Positions 11,425-22,984 of a stretch of DNA of 64,000 nt are shown piece by piece. The stretch's first letter is position 1; each line of letters starts with the position of its first letter. Made by a program: the position numbers and the translations under genes. This DNA comes from Pegoplata infirma (taxonomy: Eukaryota > Arthropoda > Insecta > Diptera > Anthomyiidae): positions 207,517,736-207,581,735 of the forward strand of contig OY992537.1 of assembly GCA_963921195.1 (NCBI GenBank). Reading direction: 5' to 3'. Below the pieces are notes generated by a model. That model saw nothing but the letters and a program-made list of their open reading frames with translations. It was not told the DNA's origin and ran no database searches.

Positions 11425-12893
11425 AAGTGAGAGTGTTACATTCGGCTGTGCCGAATCTTTTATACCCTCCAAAATGTAAAAAAAAATTTAAAAAATCCAG
11501 GGGCGTTTTTTTTCGGGGGGGAGGGGGTTGGTGTTTGACGTTTGGGGCACCTTCCCCTTGCGATTTTGAACTTCTTTTGAGATAAGAGTCTTGCATTTGC
11601 TTAGCAAAAGTACAAAAAACCCTTTAAAAAAATGCGGTTTTTCTTAGGTTGGTTTAGTTCTCCAAGGGGGAACTTTTTTCCCCTTCGTCCGATTTTGCCC
11701 ATTTCTGAACTTAACCTGCTTATGAATGTAAGACATATTCGTGCCAAACTTCGGAAGTCTAGCTCTTGTATTTTGGACTGTATCGTGTCTTCTACAGACG
11801 GACAGACTTCTACAGACGGACGGACATCGCTAGAATGTCTTAGAATCGATCACTGATCAATAAAACATATCGTGAACCTATATTCAAAATATGCCAACTC
11901 AAATTTGACGGAAATGAGTTTCCGATGGCAAATAGCTCCCCTATGTAATACCTATCTGCCATAAAAATTTCAGAGCAAAAAAATAATTTGTTGTCGTTTT
12001 ACATTCATTTTTGTTATTCTGCTAACTCAAAGTACATATTTTTTTGGTAGAAATAAATGCCAACTCCCATTGTAAATTTCCAAAAATTTTTCAAAAAATT
12101 TTTAAAAAAAAATTAGACCACATATCTTATTGCATTTGCCATGCTAAATACGAATCTTGTAAAGATTTTGATATCTAATGACTGATTCTCGAGATATTGC
12201 CATTTTAAAAATATCGGTAAATAGTGTTTGCAAAAAAAAAATTGCTTATATTTATGTAACTTTCAAACTATTTATCAGATTGAAACATTATGAATGGGGC
12301 AAATAAAGTCAATGAAATACGCTTTCAAAATAGCTGGTTTGGAGTGACCCTATTGCAATACAGCGTGAGTTACAGAGTGCCAAAGTTGACCACCCTGAGA
12401 TTAAAAGGCTTTCGGAGCTAGTAACTTTTAAAAATATGCAAAGATTTTTAATTTTTTGTTCAGTTTTTGCAATTACCGTACTAAGGATAACAAAAACCAA
12501 AAAAAAAAAATTTTTAAAAATTTTTCCAAAAAAAATGTATTTTTATTTTCCGACAAAATATGCCAACTCTAAAAAAATATTTGTTTTTGATATAGTAATA
12601 AATGCCATCTCTGAAAAATATGCAAACCAGTGCAAAATATGAAAATTTTTGCATAGGTAAAAATTGTTTAGAGTATTTAAACCATCTTGTGGAAGGTACA
12701 TTGTTTATTTTTGCAATAATACGCGAAATAACTAGTTTTTTAGCTTTCCTGAACAGTAAGCTTTTTCGAGTTGGCATTTATTGAATATAGTTCGACGATA
12801 TACTTTATGGGGTCCTAGACCGATATTTCGATGCGTTACACACAGAATGACAAAGTGAGTATACCCCCACACTGTGGTTGGAGGGTATAAAAA
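11425..12893 (+). mobile_element. mini-me-like repeat (hairpin-type B), interrupted
   Basis: Opens with AGTGAGAGTGTTACATTCGG, a hairpin ATTCGGCTGTGCCGAAT, then TATACCCTCC. ACAGACGGACGGACATCGCT (about 11815) is the (GTCY)n zone, followed by AGAATCGATCACTGATC. The element resumes after an insertion (11879-12789) with ATATACTTTATGGGGTCCTA and closes with GTTGGAGGGTATAAAAAGG. The GTCY tract and conserved core fit mini-me/INE-1-like fly repeats. Confidence 0.7.
11879..12789. mobile_element. TIR element inserted in the mini-me-like copy
   Basis: The left end CTATATTCAAAATATGCCAACTC is mirrored at the right by GAGTTGGCATTTATTGAATATAG. The word AATRCCAACTC recurs inside (about 12059, 12559). It separates the GTCY half from the ATATACTTTATGGGGTCC half of the host repeat, which supports its being an insertion. 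No target duplication was resolved and no coding frame found. Confidence 0.55.
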
Positions 12894-13061
12894 GGTTCAG
12901 AATTTAAAGCCTTTAATTGAAAACAAGTTTTTGAAATAGTTCGTTTCTAACATTTTTTTATTAGTGTTTTTTAAACACACTTACACAGTTGAAATAAAAA
13001 TAAAAGCAAAAGAGTCTGTCAGTATTATCATAAGGACATTGTAACTATATACTTTTCTCTA

Positions 13062-13394
13062 CACAGAAAAAAAAATTTGTCAATACAATTAATATCATTG
13101 TTACGACAATTAAATGCTAAGCTGAAACTGAGCATACATTGGAATATGTTAATACAACAATAACTTTTGTAACTTTTGAAAAAAATATCAACATTTTTTT
13201 AATGAAAAATTAATGGAAAAGTTTGTAATTATAAAGTGTCTTTGTTATCAATGTGCATTATGTGGAAAATAAAAATGGACTTTTGTCACATGAACAATAT
13301 ACATTATTGATACAATTAAAAATATTTTTGGACTTGAATTTCGTTGTTACCAATTTGTGAAGTTACTTTTGATTTCACAATATTTCTTCTTGTG
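13062..13394. mobile_element. Small MITE with TA target duplication
   Basis: The left end CACAGAAAAAAAAATTTGTC pairs imperfectly with the right end GTGAAA..CACAATATTTCTTCTTGTG. TA lies immediately outside both ends (13060-13061, 13395-13396). The interior is AT-rich with repeated ACAATTAAT/TTGTTA words. Its size and TA fit a Tc1/mariner-type MITE; the superfamily is a guess. Confidence 0.55.
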
Positions 13395-13500
13395 TATATA
13401 AATAAATATATAATATCTGTCCCAAGTATGGCAAGACAATTCCTTTACTTAAATACATAAAATTTGGGTCGACAATGGCAATATGCTTGCAGAAAAATCA

Positions 13501-14365
13501 GGACTGTGATCATGTAAAGTGAGTGTCGTCTATCGACGATTGAACGATGATGATTTTTTGTTGCTTCACGTAAGCACATCACTAACGTATCGTTTCGAAC
13601 ATAATTCGAAGACGATAATTGAAAATTTGACGTTTTGTTTTGTGGTTATTTTCGCATTGTTATTAATTCTTGCAAAATAAAAAAATTATCAAAATACTAT
13701 TAAAACAAAATATTAAAGTGATTTTTTTTGCCAAATTCATTAATAAATTAATTTAGTATTTGCTATTGATATAAGTGTGATAAATTAGTGTATATTAAGC
13801 TCAATTGTAGAATTTGGTTTTTACACCCCTACATGCATATGTTAAATGCATCCAATTGGAATGTGTGTGATAAATTTTTATTTAATAATTTTGAATATTT
13901 AATGTGAATATAAGTGAATATATTAAATAAAATCGTTGTAAAAATGGATTTTCAAAAAAAAATGTATATTAAAATTTATTGACGGTGTTACAAACCGAGT
14001 GTTAAACTTTAACTGCTCCCCCATATACTGAAGCATCAAAAAATCGCTGAATGTAAAATGCTTATTTTATTATGTTTTTAATAGTTTTTTGAATGGAAAT
14101 CATTATTATTTTAAATAAAAGTATAAAATAATTCATTAAATAACAATTTTGTTTTTATTTAAGCAAAAAACTGTGCAACACGACACATATTTTGATATCG
14201 TTTATTTTTAGTCGATTTAACGATTCTTGTTAAACGATTTTGAGCTTACATGAAGCCAAAAAGACGATTTCGAATATACGATTATTGAAAAATCGAGTTA
14301 CGTGAAGCCAATTCATCGTTTTGACGACGTCGATAGTTAATTCTCACTTTACGTGATCATGGTCC
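13501..14365. mobile_element. TIR element, GGACTGTGATCATGTAAAGT ends
   Basis: GGACTGTGATCATGTAAAGTGAG at the left mirrors CTCACTTTACGTGATCATGGTCC at the right, and subterminal ATCGACGATTGAACGATGAT / ATCGTTTTGACGACGTCGAT also pair. Cryptic CGATAATTG-type words are frequent near both ends. The element lies at the left boundary of the nested palindrome that follows. No target duplication or coding sequence is evident. Confidence 0.65.
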
Positions 14366-16589
14366 AGGTAACCGATAGGTTGAACACGAATTGGATAATA
14401 TACGTTTAAAACTAGAGATTTAATGTAGTAAAACTGCATTTACAGTTTTTCATTTCGTGGTAATGTTTCCTTTTAAAAGTTCTTCAAAATTTTAGAGGAT
14501 TAAATTTTATAAAATATTTTTTTAATATTTGTACTTTTCCTAGGATGTCACTATTGATAGGAAATGAAAGAGGAGGATCTCCCCTAATTTTCTTATTTTT
14601 TATTTTTACATATCAGGAAAAAGGGGGTAAGTTAAGTTCTTTCAAAAATGTAGCCTTCAATATCATATAAAATTTTCAACAAAATACTTTGATAAAGTTT
14701 TCAAATGACTTTATTCACATCCTTTTATCCTGATATGGCAATAGAGTAAATCCATATCAACATAGCAAAAAAAACTGAATTTTTGACGTCAATCGACCCA
14801 AATTTCATGAAACTCGGTATATATGTTGGGACTTACTCGACTTATACTAAAACGAAATTTAAGACTTTTGACTTCCATAGTTTTGGAAATATGACGTCTC
14901 AAAAGTCAAGAAAATCTTTTAAATGGTAAATTATAAATATTTATATCTTGAAAAATATTTGAGGTATATCACTCCCAGATAGCTTTTTTTAAAGGCAAAA
15001 TCATTACCTTTAACATATCATTTTGCAAAAATTTTTATTTTGGGATCTTTTTTGTGTTTCTGCACAATTCGCGATTCGCAAAAATTTATCAAAAAAAGCG
15101 ACATTTTTAAAAATCTGAAAAAAATACATATTAAAGGTATGAGTCTTAGCTACAAGCTCTAAAAATTTCGAGTTGGTGAACGTATTAAGTCCAGAGATAT
15201 TAATAAAAATGTGTTGACAAATAGGATTTTTTTTTTGAAATCTAATGAATATTTAATTATTATTTTTGAATATTTTTGAAAATACATAAAATAAAACGGT
15301 GAAAAAACTAAAGTTGATGGTACACCGGAGTACTACACATGAATATAATGTAACATAACTTTTTATCGATTACACTACTTAACAAAAGTCAACTTTTAAC
15401 AAAAGTCAACTTTTTTTTTTCTAGAACACATAAAAAAGACGCGTTTAGTGGATTTACGTTAAAGAGGACAAACGGCTTAAGAAAATGTATTTTAAACAAT
15501 GAAAATTACAAAAATAAAACTTTTAGGGAAAAAAGTATGTATATGCAAATAATATTTGCAAATTTTGCTCAAAATTTAGATTTTTTTTTGCATAAACTCA
15601 ATGAATTTTGAAATAATATGCATTTTTAATAATTTTTCCAATATAAAGTCATTCGTTGGTTTTTATGGGCAGGGACCGCAAAAAAGGTTTTTTCTCGAAA
15701 AGGCAGTTTGATAAAAATTTTTTGATGACAGATTCGTGTTACAAGAGATCAAAATACTTTAGCAAATGTTATCTAAGAGTCTGTGCAAAAAAAATGTGAT
15801 TTTTGTAGAGTAGTGTAATTGATAAATATTCATGTTATATTGTAGCTATGTGTAGTAGGGTGGATCGAATTTGGCTTTTTGGCGAATTTCGTTCCGGCTC
15901 ACCGACAGATGTGTTGGAATAGACCTAAAAACAATGTGGTTAAATTTTCATGCAGATCGGTGGTCATCTTCCGCTGCCGAAATGACGTTGAAAATCCGCG
16001 ATTTCTTAAAAAATAGTATTTATTTAAAAAAATTGCCAAAATTACAAAAATCACTTAAACTTCTTTTTTATTTCAGTCAATCTTTTCAATTCGATCATAT
16101 TTTCTTAGAAAAAAATTTCAGCTTAATAGGACATTGTTAACCCCTCTAAAACGGTTGCCGAAAATGACCCATTCATTTTGCCCTAAACTCAAAACCACCA
16201 AATTTAAAAAAGAATTTTTTTTTTGATTTTAAGTTGCACAATCTTAAGTTTTTATTGCATTTATTTCAAGTATATATAAGTTCGTTTGACAAAAATTTTT
16301 TTTGAAAAAATACGAGATTCTCAAACAGCGCGTGTAACGGTCTGTTTCCAGGACATTTTGGGAAAATTGCACTTTTTTTTTAAAAACTTAACATTTTTAG
16401 TTAAAAACTTTTCATTTTACACTAGATTTATTATAAATTATAAAACCTAATATAGAAATGTTGGATTTTGAGAAATTCTTTGACCCTAAACAGCTTTGGG
16501 CCCTAAATGACCCATGATGAACAAATGAATCCAGCAATAAACCGCTTTTGGCGGGCGACTAACCATTGGAAACATATTTTTTCCATTAA

Positions 16590-17510
16590 AAATGGGAGCG
16601 TGAGTAAAGATGGGAGCGTGAGTGGAGATGAGAGCGTGAGTGAATTTGACCAACTCACGCTCACGAAAAAAAATTTTTTTTTAAGTTTGCATACATTTTA
16701 CGCAGGAAATTTTTTAAGTTTGCATACATTTTACGCAGGATCACGTGATTGACACATATTAAATTCATTCACGCTGTAATCACGCTCACGAAAACTCAAC
16801 ATAACTATATTTTGACTTGTTTTATTTTTCTGTCACCATAAAAAATCATGCAAACTCTCGAAATTTCACTCACGTTTACGAGTGAATCACGTGAAATTTG
16901 TGTCACGTGTGCATTTGTACAAATTATATTTTTAATGCAAAATAAAAAAGTGATCCATATATTTTTTTAAACAAGTTTAAATATTATTTCCCATTTAAAT
17001 GCACCCACCCCGAAAGCATTATCCCCTTAAATGCCAGAATATAGCAAGTAAATAGTCTATTGAAATTATTCTTGTTAATATTCTTGTTTAAAAGTGAATT
17101 ACTTTTTGTGTCAGATATAAATAAATGGTTAATGGTGGGTACGAAAAATGCTTTAAGGGTGGGTGCATTTAAGCGGGATACTATTTGAATGCTATTTAAA
17201 CTTTCTTGTTTCATTTGCATTAAAAATATATTTTTTAAAATTGCACTGTTAAACGTGAGAAAAATTTCGTGAGTTTGCATGCTTTTTTATGGTGACGGAA
17301 AAATGAAACACGTCAAAATTCAGCTTGAGTGATATTAAAATGTGACACTCATGTAACCCTGCGTAAAATGTATGCAAAATTTAAAAATTTCTTGCGTGAG
17401 AAATTTTTTTTCTTTGTAAGCGTGAGTTGGTCGAATTCACTCACGCTCCGATCTCTACTCACGCTTCCATCCTTACTCACGCTCCCATCTTTACTCACGC
17501 TCTAATTTTT
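16590..17510. repeat. CGTGAG-rich inverted repeat (level 3 of the nest)
   Basis: GGGAGCGTGAGTAAAGAT and relatives (three tandem units) at 16595-16650 are mirrored by ATCTTTACTCACGCTCCC units at 17440-17505. TTTGCATACATTTTACGCAGG is tandemly duplicated in the left arm (two units from about 16686) and present once, inverted, in the right arm. Belongs to the CGTGAG family seen at 28829, 33419, 38550, 44316 and 45339. Confidence 0.65.
16990..17177. mobile_element. Central small MITE of the nest
   Basis: CCCATTTAAATGCACCCACCC is mirrored by GGGTGGGTGCATTTAAGCGGG, with CGAAAGCATT / AATGCTTT also pairing. About 190 bp, at the axis of the surrounding palindromes. The flanking TTT..ATA gives no clear target duplication. 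Confidence 0.55.
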
Positions 17511-19069
17511 AATTAAAAAAATATGTTTCCAATGGTTAGTCGACCGCCAAAAGCGGTTTATTGCTGGATGCATATGTTCATCATGGGTCATTTAGGGCCC
17601 AAAGCTGTTTAGGGTTAAAGAATTTCTTAAAATCCAACATTTCTATATTAAGTTTTATAATTTATAATAAATCTGGTGTAAAATGAAAAGTTTTTAACTA
17701 AAAATTTTGAGTTTTCAAAAAAAAAATGCAATTTTCCCAAAATGTCCTGGAAACAGACCGTTACACGCGGTGTTTAAGAAACTCGTATTTTTTCAAAAAA
17801 AAATTTTGTCAAGCGAACTTATATATACTTGAAATAAATGCAATAAAAACTTTAGATTGTGCAACTTAAAATCAAAAAAAAAAATCTTTTTTAAATTTGG
17901 TGGTTTTGAGTGTAGGGCAAAATGAATGGGTCATTTTCGGCAACCGTTTTAGAGGGGTTAACAATGTCCTATTAAGCTGAAATTTTTTTCTGAGAAAATA
18001 TGATCAAATTAAAAAGATTGACTGAAATAAAAAAGAAGTTTTAGTGATTTTTGTAATTTTGGCAATTTTTTAAAATATATACTATTTTTTAAGAAATCGC
18101 GGATTTTCAACGTCATTTCGGCAGCGGAAGATGACCACCGATCTGCATGAAAATTTAACCACATTGTTTTTAGGTCTATTCCAACACATCTGTCGGTGAG
18201 CCGGAACGAAATTCGCCAAAAAGCCAAATTCGATCCACCCTAATGTGTAGTACCCGTATGTATCATTAACTTTACTTTTTTCACCGTTTTATTATGTGTA
18301 TTTGAAAAAATATTCAAAAATAAAAATTTGATATTCATCAGATTTGATAAAAATTTACTACTTGGCAACACATTTTTATTCATATCTCTGGTCTTAATAC
18401 GTTCACCAACTCAAAATTTGTACAGCTTGTAGCTAAGATAGTAGCCAATAACATATATTTTTTCAGATTTTTAAAAATGTCGCTTTTTCAGATATATTTT
18501 CGCGAAACGCGAATTTTGCAGAAATAAAAAAATTCACAAAATAAAATTTTTTGCAAAATGTTATTTGAAAGGTCATGGTTTTGCCTTTAAAACAAGCTAT
18601 CGGGGAGTAATATAGCTCAACTACTTTCGAAGATATAAATGTTTATATTTCATCCTTTTAAAGATTTTCTTGACTTTTGACACGTCATATTTCTGGAACC
18701 ACGAAAGTTAAAGGTCTTAAATTTTGTCTGAGTATAAGTCTTATAAGTCCCAACATATACACAGAGTTTCATCAAATTCGGAGACATCGAAGGAAATCAG
18801 GGGTTCATGTTGAAAAATTTTAACTCAATAGAAAGAAATGGAAAAATTAAGGGAGATCATCCTCATCCTTTCATTTGCCGTCAACAGTGTCATCCTAGGA
18901 CAAGTAAAAATGTTTTAAAAATATTTTACAAAATGTATCCTTTCAAACTTTAAAGTCCTTTTAAAAGAAAACAGGATCACGAAATGAAAAACTGTAAATG
19001 CAGTTTTACTCCATTTGATCTCTAGTTTCAGGCTTATATCATCCGGTTCATGTTTAATCTTGGCTGTCG

Positions 19070-19858
19070 GACGGTGTAATATTTTTGGTGGGGAACATCG
19101 GTAAAAAAATATGAATTATGGGGACTGTTGAATATTGTGTAGTATAAACATAAACTACCATGTGGTTGAAATGATTGATGCCCTAACCATTTAACGTCCG
19201 CCATTTTCAAAAACACTGAAAAACATTTAACAATTTTTACACATAATCCTTTAGAAATAGATTTTGGACAGACATTTTAAATACACATTTAATTTGCTGT
19301 TTTGTTCATGTTTTTTTTCAGGGCATCATTATTACCACCTACAAACACAGGCATTTAATTAAAATAAAATATTAAAATAATAAATACACAAGTATAAAAG
19401 TCCAACCAACAAGTATAACAAACATATAATTTCTGAGAAATCCTTGTAGTGTTTTTTTTTTAAGCCACGCATGCTGAAATTTATTTCAAGTAAATTATGA
19501 ATTATTTTTATATTTATCGTCATTTATTTTTGTGTCAAAAGAACTGAAGGATTTTATATTAATTTTAATATTATTTCAATTAAATTAAAATCATTCACAC
19601 GTCAGTAATAATTATGCATGATTGAATGAATATAAATAAGAAATTTCAAGAATTTTGTAATGTGTTAAGGTAAACAAAGATGTAAATGTCCAAGATATTT
19701 ATAAAACCACCACTTACAATTAGTGTACGATAGGTTGGCAGAGAAAATTTAACTTTGGATTTTCACCATCTCCTGGGTATAATAATGTGTTAAACTGATA
19801 TGAAAAAGTTTTGAGTCATATCAGGTTTAAATATAAATGACGACATTCTGGCAATATT
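19070..19858. other. AT-rich spacer, nothing recognised
   Basis: Ordinary AT-rich fly-like non-coding DNA; no inverted repeats, RNA genes or credible open frames were found. Confidence 0.45.
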
Positions 19859-19859
19859 T

Positions 19860-20240
19860 GTATCCATCCGTCCGTCTGTCTCTTGGAAAGCAGGATGCGG
19901 TCCAAAGCAAAAAAACTGTAAATTTTACAACTGAGCAAAATTGGACAGTACTAACCAAAAGAGCTGTACATTTTATAAATGAGCAAACTCGAGTTAAGTA
20001 CATCTATTGATGTTCGTCGGTCGGTCTGTCTATGGAAAACATACAGCAGTACAAACCAGACGGAGCTAGACTACCAAAATTTGGCACGAATATGTCTTGT
20101 GTTCATAGACTGGTAATGTTCATAAATAGACGAAACTGGACCAGGGCGAAAAAGCTTCCCTTTATAGAATTAAACCGACCACTGAAAAACACCAACTTAA
20201 GCCCAGATTTCTTTAAAATTTAAATTTTCAGTCCATCCCT
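19860..20240 (-). mobile_element. mini-me-like fragments (type B)
   Basis: Two GTCY-like tracts (CCGTCCGTCTGTCTCTTGG at 19867 and GTCGGTCGGTCTGTCTATGG at 20015) are each followed by blocks matching, reversed, the 11690-11830 part of the type-B repeat (CCAAAATTTGGCACGAATAT). Ends are missing. Similar to 59193-59370. Confidence 0.5.
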
Positions 20241-20319
20241 TTTGAGGGCTTGGATATAAAAATGATAAAATTGTATTACAATGCAATTTTTTAAGTTAAA
20301 GAGAACATAAAGGATTCGT

Positions 20320-20690
20320 CACAGATTTGTTAGAAGAATTTCAAAGTTGGTAAAAAAAAATTTTATTGGAAAATTTTTTGACGAAACCAAAAATTTTGAA
20401 AAAAAAAAATTAATAAAGAACAAAAAATTATGAAAAAAGTTTTTTATGGAAATAAAAATTTTTTGAAAAAAAAATTGGAAAAAATCGTAATAAAAAAAAA
20501 AAATATGAAAAAAATTGATAAGAAAAAAAATTTTTGGTGAAAAGAAATTTGGAAAAAAATTTAAAAAAAAAATGATAATGAAAAATAAAATTAATAATAA
20601 AAAAATTGATACAAAATTATTTGTTTTGATAATTGATAAAAAAATTGATGAAAAAAAATTGCTGGTGAACAAAAATTTTAATGAAAAATA
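20320..20690. repeat. Low-complexity A/T tract
   Basis: AAAAAAATTTTT and GATGAAAAAAAA words without regular period. A 117-codon minus frame here is almost only F, I, L, N and K and is not a gene. Similar tracts are at 22120-22780, 28620-28825 and 33980-34170, and three of them adjoin the TTCACCAGCTGGTGAA element copies. Confidence 0.6.
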
Positions 20691-20693
20691 ATC

Positions 20694-21047
20694 ATGTTAC
20701 GTTTTTTCGCCCGCTGGTGAAAACCTTTTTTAATAACCAGCTTGTGAGTTTTTATGGAAGTTTAAAATCTAAGTGACAAACATTTTTTGCTTTAGGAAAA
20801 TGAAAACAGTAATTCTTATTTTCTTTTTCACATGATAATATTTTTAGGCTGGGGTCTAATTTTAAAAAAGTTACAGGACTCTACCTCGGTTTGACTATGT
20901 AAGCTAACAATTAACGGAAAAGAAAATAAGAATTACTATTTTTAATTTTCTTAAAACCAAAAATTGTAGTAACTTGGGTTTGTGACTTGGATAATTTACC
21001 TCGGTGAATAAAGCCGTTTTTCACCAGCTGGTGAATAAAAAGTAACA
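20694..21047. mobile_element. Palindromic element with TTCACCAGCTGGTGAA subterminal sites
   Basis: The left side (ATGTTACG, then CGCCCGCTGGTGAAAACC, then AAACAGTAATTCTTATTTTC) is mirrored on the right (GAAAATAAGAATTACT, then TTTTTCACCAGCTGGTGAA, then AGTAACAT). The right site is a perfect 16-bp palindrome with a CAGCTG core. Partial copies: 22050-22112 (two sites) and 33120-33275. Non-coding; likely a small non-autonomous element. Confidence 0.6.
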
Positions 21048-21339
21048 TTATTATTTTTCCATAATCTTTTTTGGACTCGAGGATAGCGCATTTAAAACAT
21101 CTAGTTTCACTTCTAGGACACTTCGAAAATGTTGGTACATTTAACATAACCTAAAAATACGAAATGCTTTTATTCGGCTGCTGGTTGACACATGTGAACA
21201 GAATAATTACCAACTGGTATTTAAACAAGTACAAACATAAATTTTCCAAAAAAAATATTTTCGTGGAATTTTTCTTTCACCAAATTTTTTTTCGTGGATT
21301 TTTTTTTTCAAGAATTATGTTTTTTTTTGCAAATAATCT

Positions 21340-21965
21340 TTTTATACCCTCCACTTAGTGATACAGGGTATATATAAGTTTGTCATTCCGTTTGTAACTC
21401 ATCGAAATATAGGGACCCATAAAGTAAATATATTCATGATCACCGATCGATTTAAGACATTCTAGCGATGTCCGTCTGACCGTCTGTCTGTCTGTCTGTC
21501 TGTGAAAATAGTGATCACGGCCAAAATATTACACGGAGGTGACTGAAACTTTACATATTTATTGGAAGTTCTCCCGAGAAGTTTGGTATTGCATTTGAGC
21601 GATATCAGTTCAGTGGTTCAAAAGTTATGAACGAAAATGAAAAGACACCTCCAAAATTTTAGTACATTCAACATAACCTAAAAATACAAAATGCTTTAAC
21701 TCAACTGCCGGTTAACATATGTGAACGTAATTGAACACCAAATGGTATTTAAACAAGTACGAACATATTTTTTGACAAAAAAAGAAAAAAAATCGCCGAT
21801 TTTTTTTTTTTAACAATTTTTTTTTTTTTTGCGGAAATTTTTTTGTAATTTTTTTTTTTTCAAGAGTAAATTCCTTTTAAATAAATTTTTTTTCAATAAT
21901 CTTTTTGAAATTGTGGAGGGTATCACTACATTCGGCAAGGCCGAATTTAACTTTTTTACTTGTTT
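21340..21965 (-). mobile_element. mini-me-like repeat, complete-looking minus copy
   Basis: In plus coordinates it runs TATACCCTCCACTTAGTGA, GTTTGTCATTCCGTTTGTAA, GGACCCATAAAGTAAATAT, TCTAGCGATGTCCGTCTGAC, (TCTG)n, then AGTTCAGTGGTTCAAAAGTT and ends in the hairpin ATTCGGCAAGGCCGAAT plus TTAACTTTTTTACTTGTTT. The hairpin shortly before an end resembles Helitron 3' ends, but CTTG is not the canonical CTRR. Non-coding. Confidence 0.7.
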
Positions 21966-22020
21966 TTAATGTGAAGGGTATCAATACATTCGGCAAAGCC
22001 GAATATAAATTTTTTACTTG
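21966..22020 (-). repeat. Second mini-me-like hairpin end, adjacent
   Basis: GAAGGGTATCAATACATTCG with the hairpin ATTCGGCAAAGCCGAAT and TTTTTTACTTGTTT repeats the terminal ~60 bp of the preceding copy, as if one element inserted at, or slipped over, the end of another. Confidence 0.6.
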
Positions 22021-22049
22021 TTTAAAAATAAAAAGGTTGTAAGTCGGAT

Positions 22050-22265
22050 TTGTTACTTGCATTAGAATTCACCTGCTGGTGAACAAACAAAATTTCACCA
22101 GCTGGTGAATTATACGTAACATAATAATTTTTCGTCAAAAAATTTTGTTCTCCGTTATGTTTTTTAAAAATTTTCATCAAAAACTTTTTTATCAACCATT
22201 TTTTTTACCTGGATAATAATTCACCTTTTGGTGAAGATAGAAAATCACCAGCTGATAAATTATAC
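22050..22265. repeat. Partial TTCACCAGCTGGTGAA element
   Basis: AATTCACCTGCTGGTGAAC (22067) and TTTCACCAGCTGGTGAATT (22092) are followed by ACGTAACATAATA as at 21020-21047; weaker related sites occur near 22222 and 22247. The rest of the element is missing. Confidence 0.5.
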
Positions 22266-22780
22266 TTAGCATAATTTTTTTTCATCAAAATTTTTTTCTC
22301 CGTTATTTTTTTTTCAAAAAATTTTGTTGATTTAAATTTTTTTTTTAATATTTTTTTATCAAATTTGTTTTTTCAATTTTTTTTATTAAAAAAAACTTTT
22401 TTTGTAATTACAAATTTTTTTTCATAATTTTTTTTTTTGTATCAAAAACTTTTTTCATAAATTTTTTTTTTCTTTCATCAAAACTTTTTTTATCATGTTT
22501 ATTTCTCTTTTCACGAATTTTTTTTTATCAAATTTTTTTTCATATATTTTAAAATACAATAAAAATATTCTATTTGTTACACAAAAGTACAAAAAACAAG
22601 TGAGGGTGTTAAGCGTGGGTGCCGAATCTTCTTTTTTTATAAAAAAATTGTTGTAATAAAAATTGTTTGTTTCATCAACAAATTTTTTTTTCATCAAATT
22701 TATTTTTGTTTTAATTTTTTTTTTTATCAAAAAATCTTTTTTGTCAATGCCATTTTTTTATCGAAAACTTTTTTTTAATG
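22266..22780. repeat. Low-complexity T-rich tract
   Basis: Runs of T with CATCAAA/TTTATCAAA words, broken by a short unique block at about 22575-22625 (AGTGAGGGTGTTAAGCGTGG, GCCGAATC) that resembles a decayed type-B mini-me end. The 91-codon minus frame is K/N/F-rich and is not a gene. Confidence 0.5.
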
Positions 22781-22984
22781 TATGAGATCTTATCTGATCT
22801 GTTAATATATATTCATCTTCGATCGTATCTGGTTACATATAATTATTTCTGAAAAGGTCAAAATCGAGATATAATTATATTAATCTTGGATTTGGTTAAC
22901 ATTGTCACAAAAATTACATTTAATTATGTCTGATCAGATACAACCATATACAATCAGATGCAACTATATATAGTCGATTTTCAC

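Larger units (their letters stand above)
15856..18242. mobile_element. Giant palindromic hAT-like element, TAGGGTGGATCG ends, 8-bp TSD
   Basis: The ends are TAGGGTGGATCGAATTTGGC and its exact reverse complement, flanked by ATGTGTAG at 15848-15855 and 18243-18250. The outer ~700 bp of each arm is nearly identical: the chance open frames starting near both ends differ at one of 72 codons. This is the third member of the TAGGGTGG palindrome group. It contains further inverted repeats concentric with it. No transposase. Confidence 0.85.
14370..19065. repeat. Outer palindrome of a four-level concentric nest
   Basis: AAACTAGAGAT (14409) with GTAAAACTGCATTTACAGTT is mirrored by AACTGTAAATGCAGTTTTAC and ATCTCTAGTTT (19016-19030), and a weaker match continues outward to about 14370 and 19065. 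Arms of about 0.9 kb pair inward (GTACTACACAT near 15340 against ATGTGTAGTAC near 18252). Enclosed between them are the 15856-18242 element, a CGTGAG-type inverted repeat and a small central MITE. The left arm has about 500 extra bases (15341-15855) bounded by ATTACACTACT / AGTAGTGTAAT, an additional small inverted repeat. Confidence 0.7.

Noticed and set aside
15871..18227. Two nearly identical short proteins on opposite strands
   Set aside because: They are mirror readings of the palindrome arms of the 15856-18242 element; no family match and no conserved length.
20319..20672. 117-codon F/I/N-rich minus frame that looks membrane-like
   Set aside because: Poly-A/T low complexity; the same composition appears in other tracts with no conserved frame.
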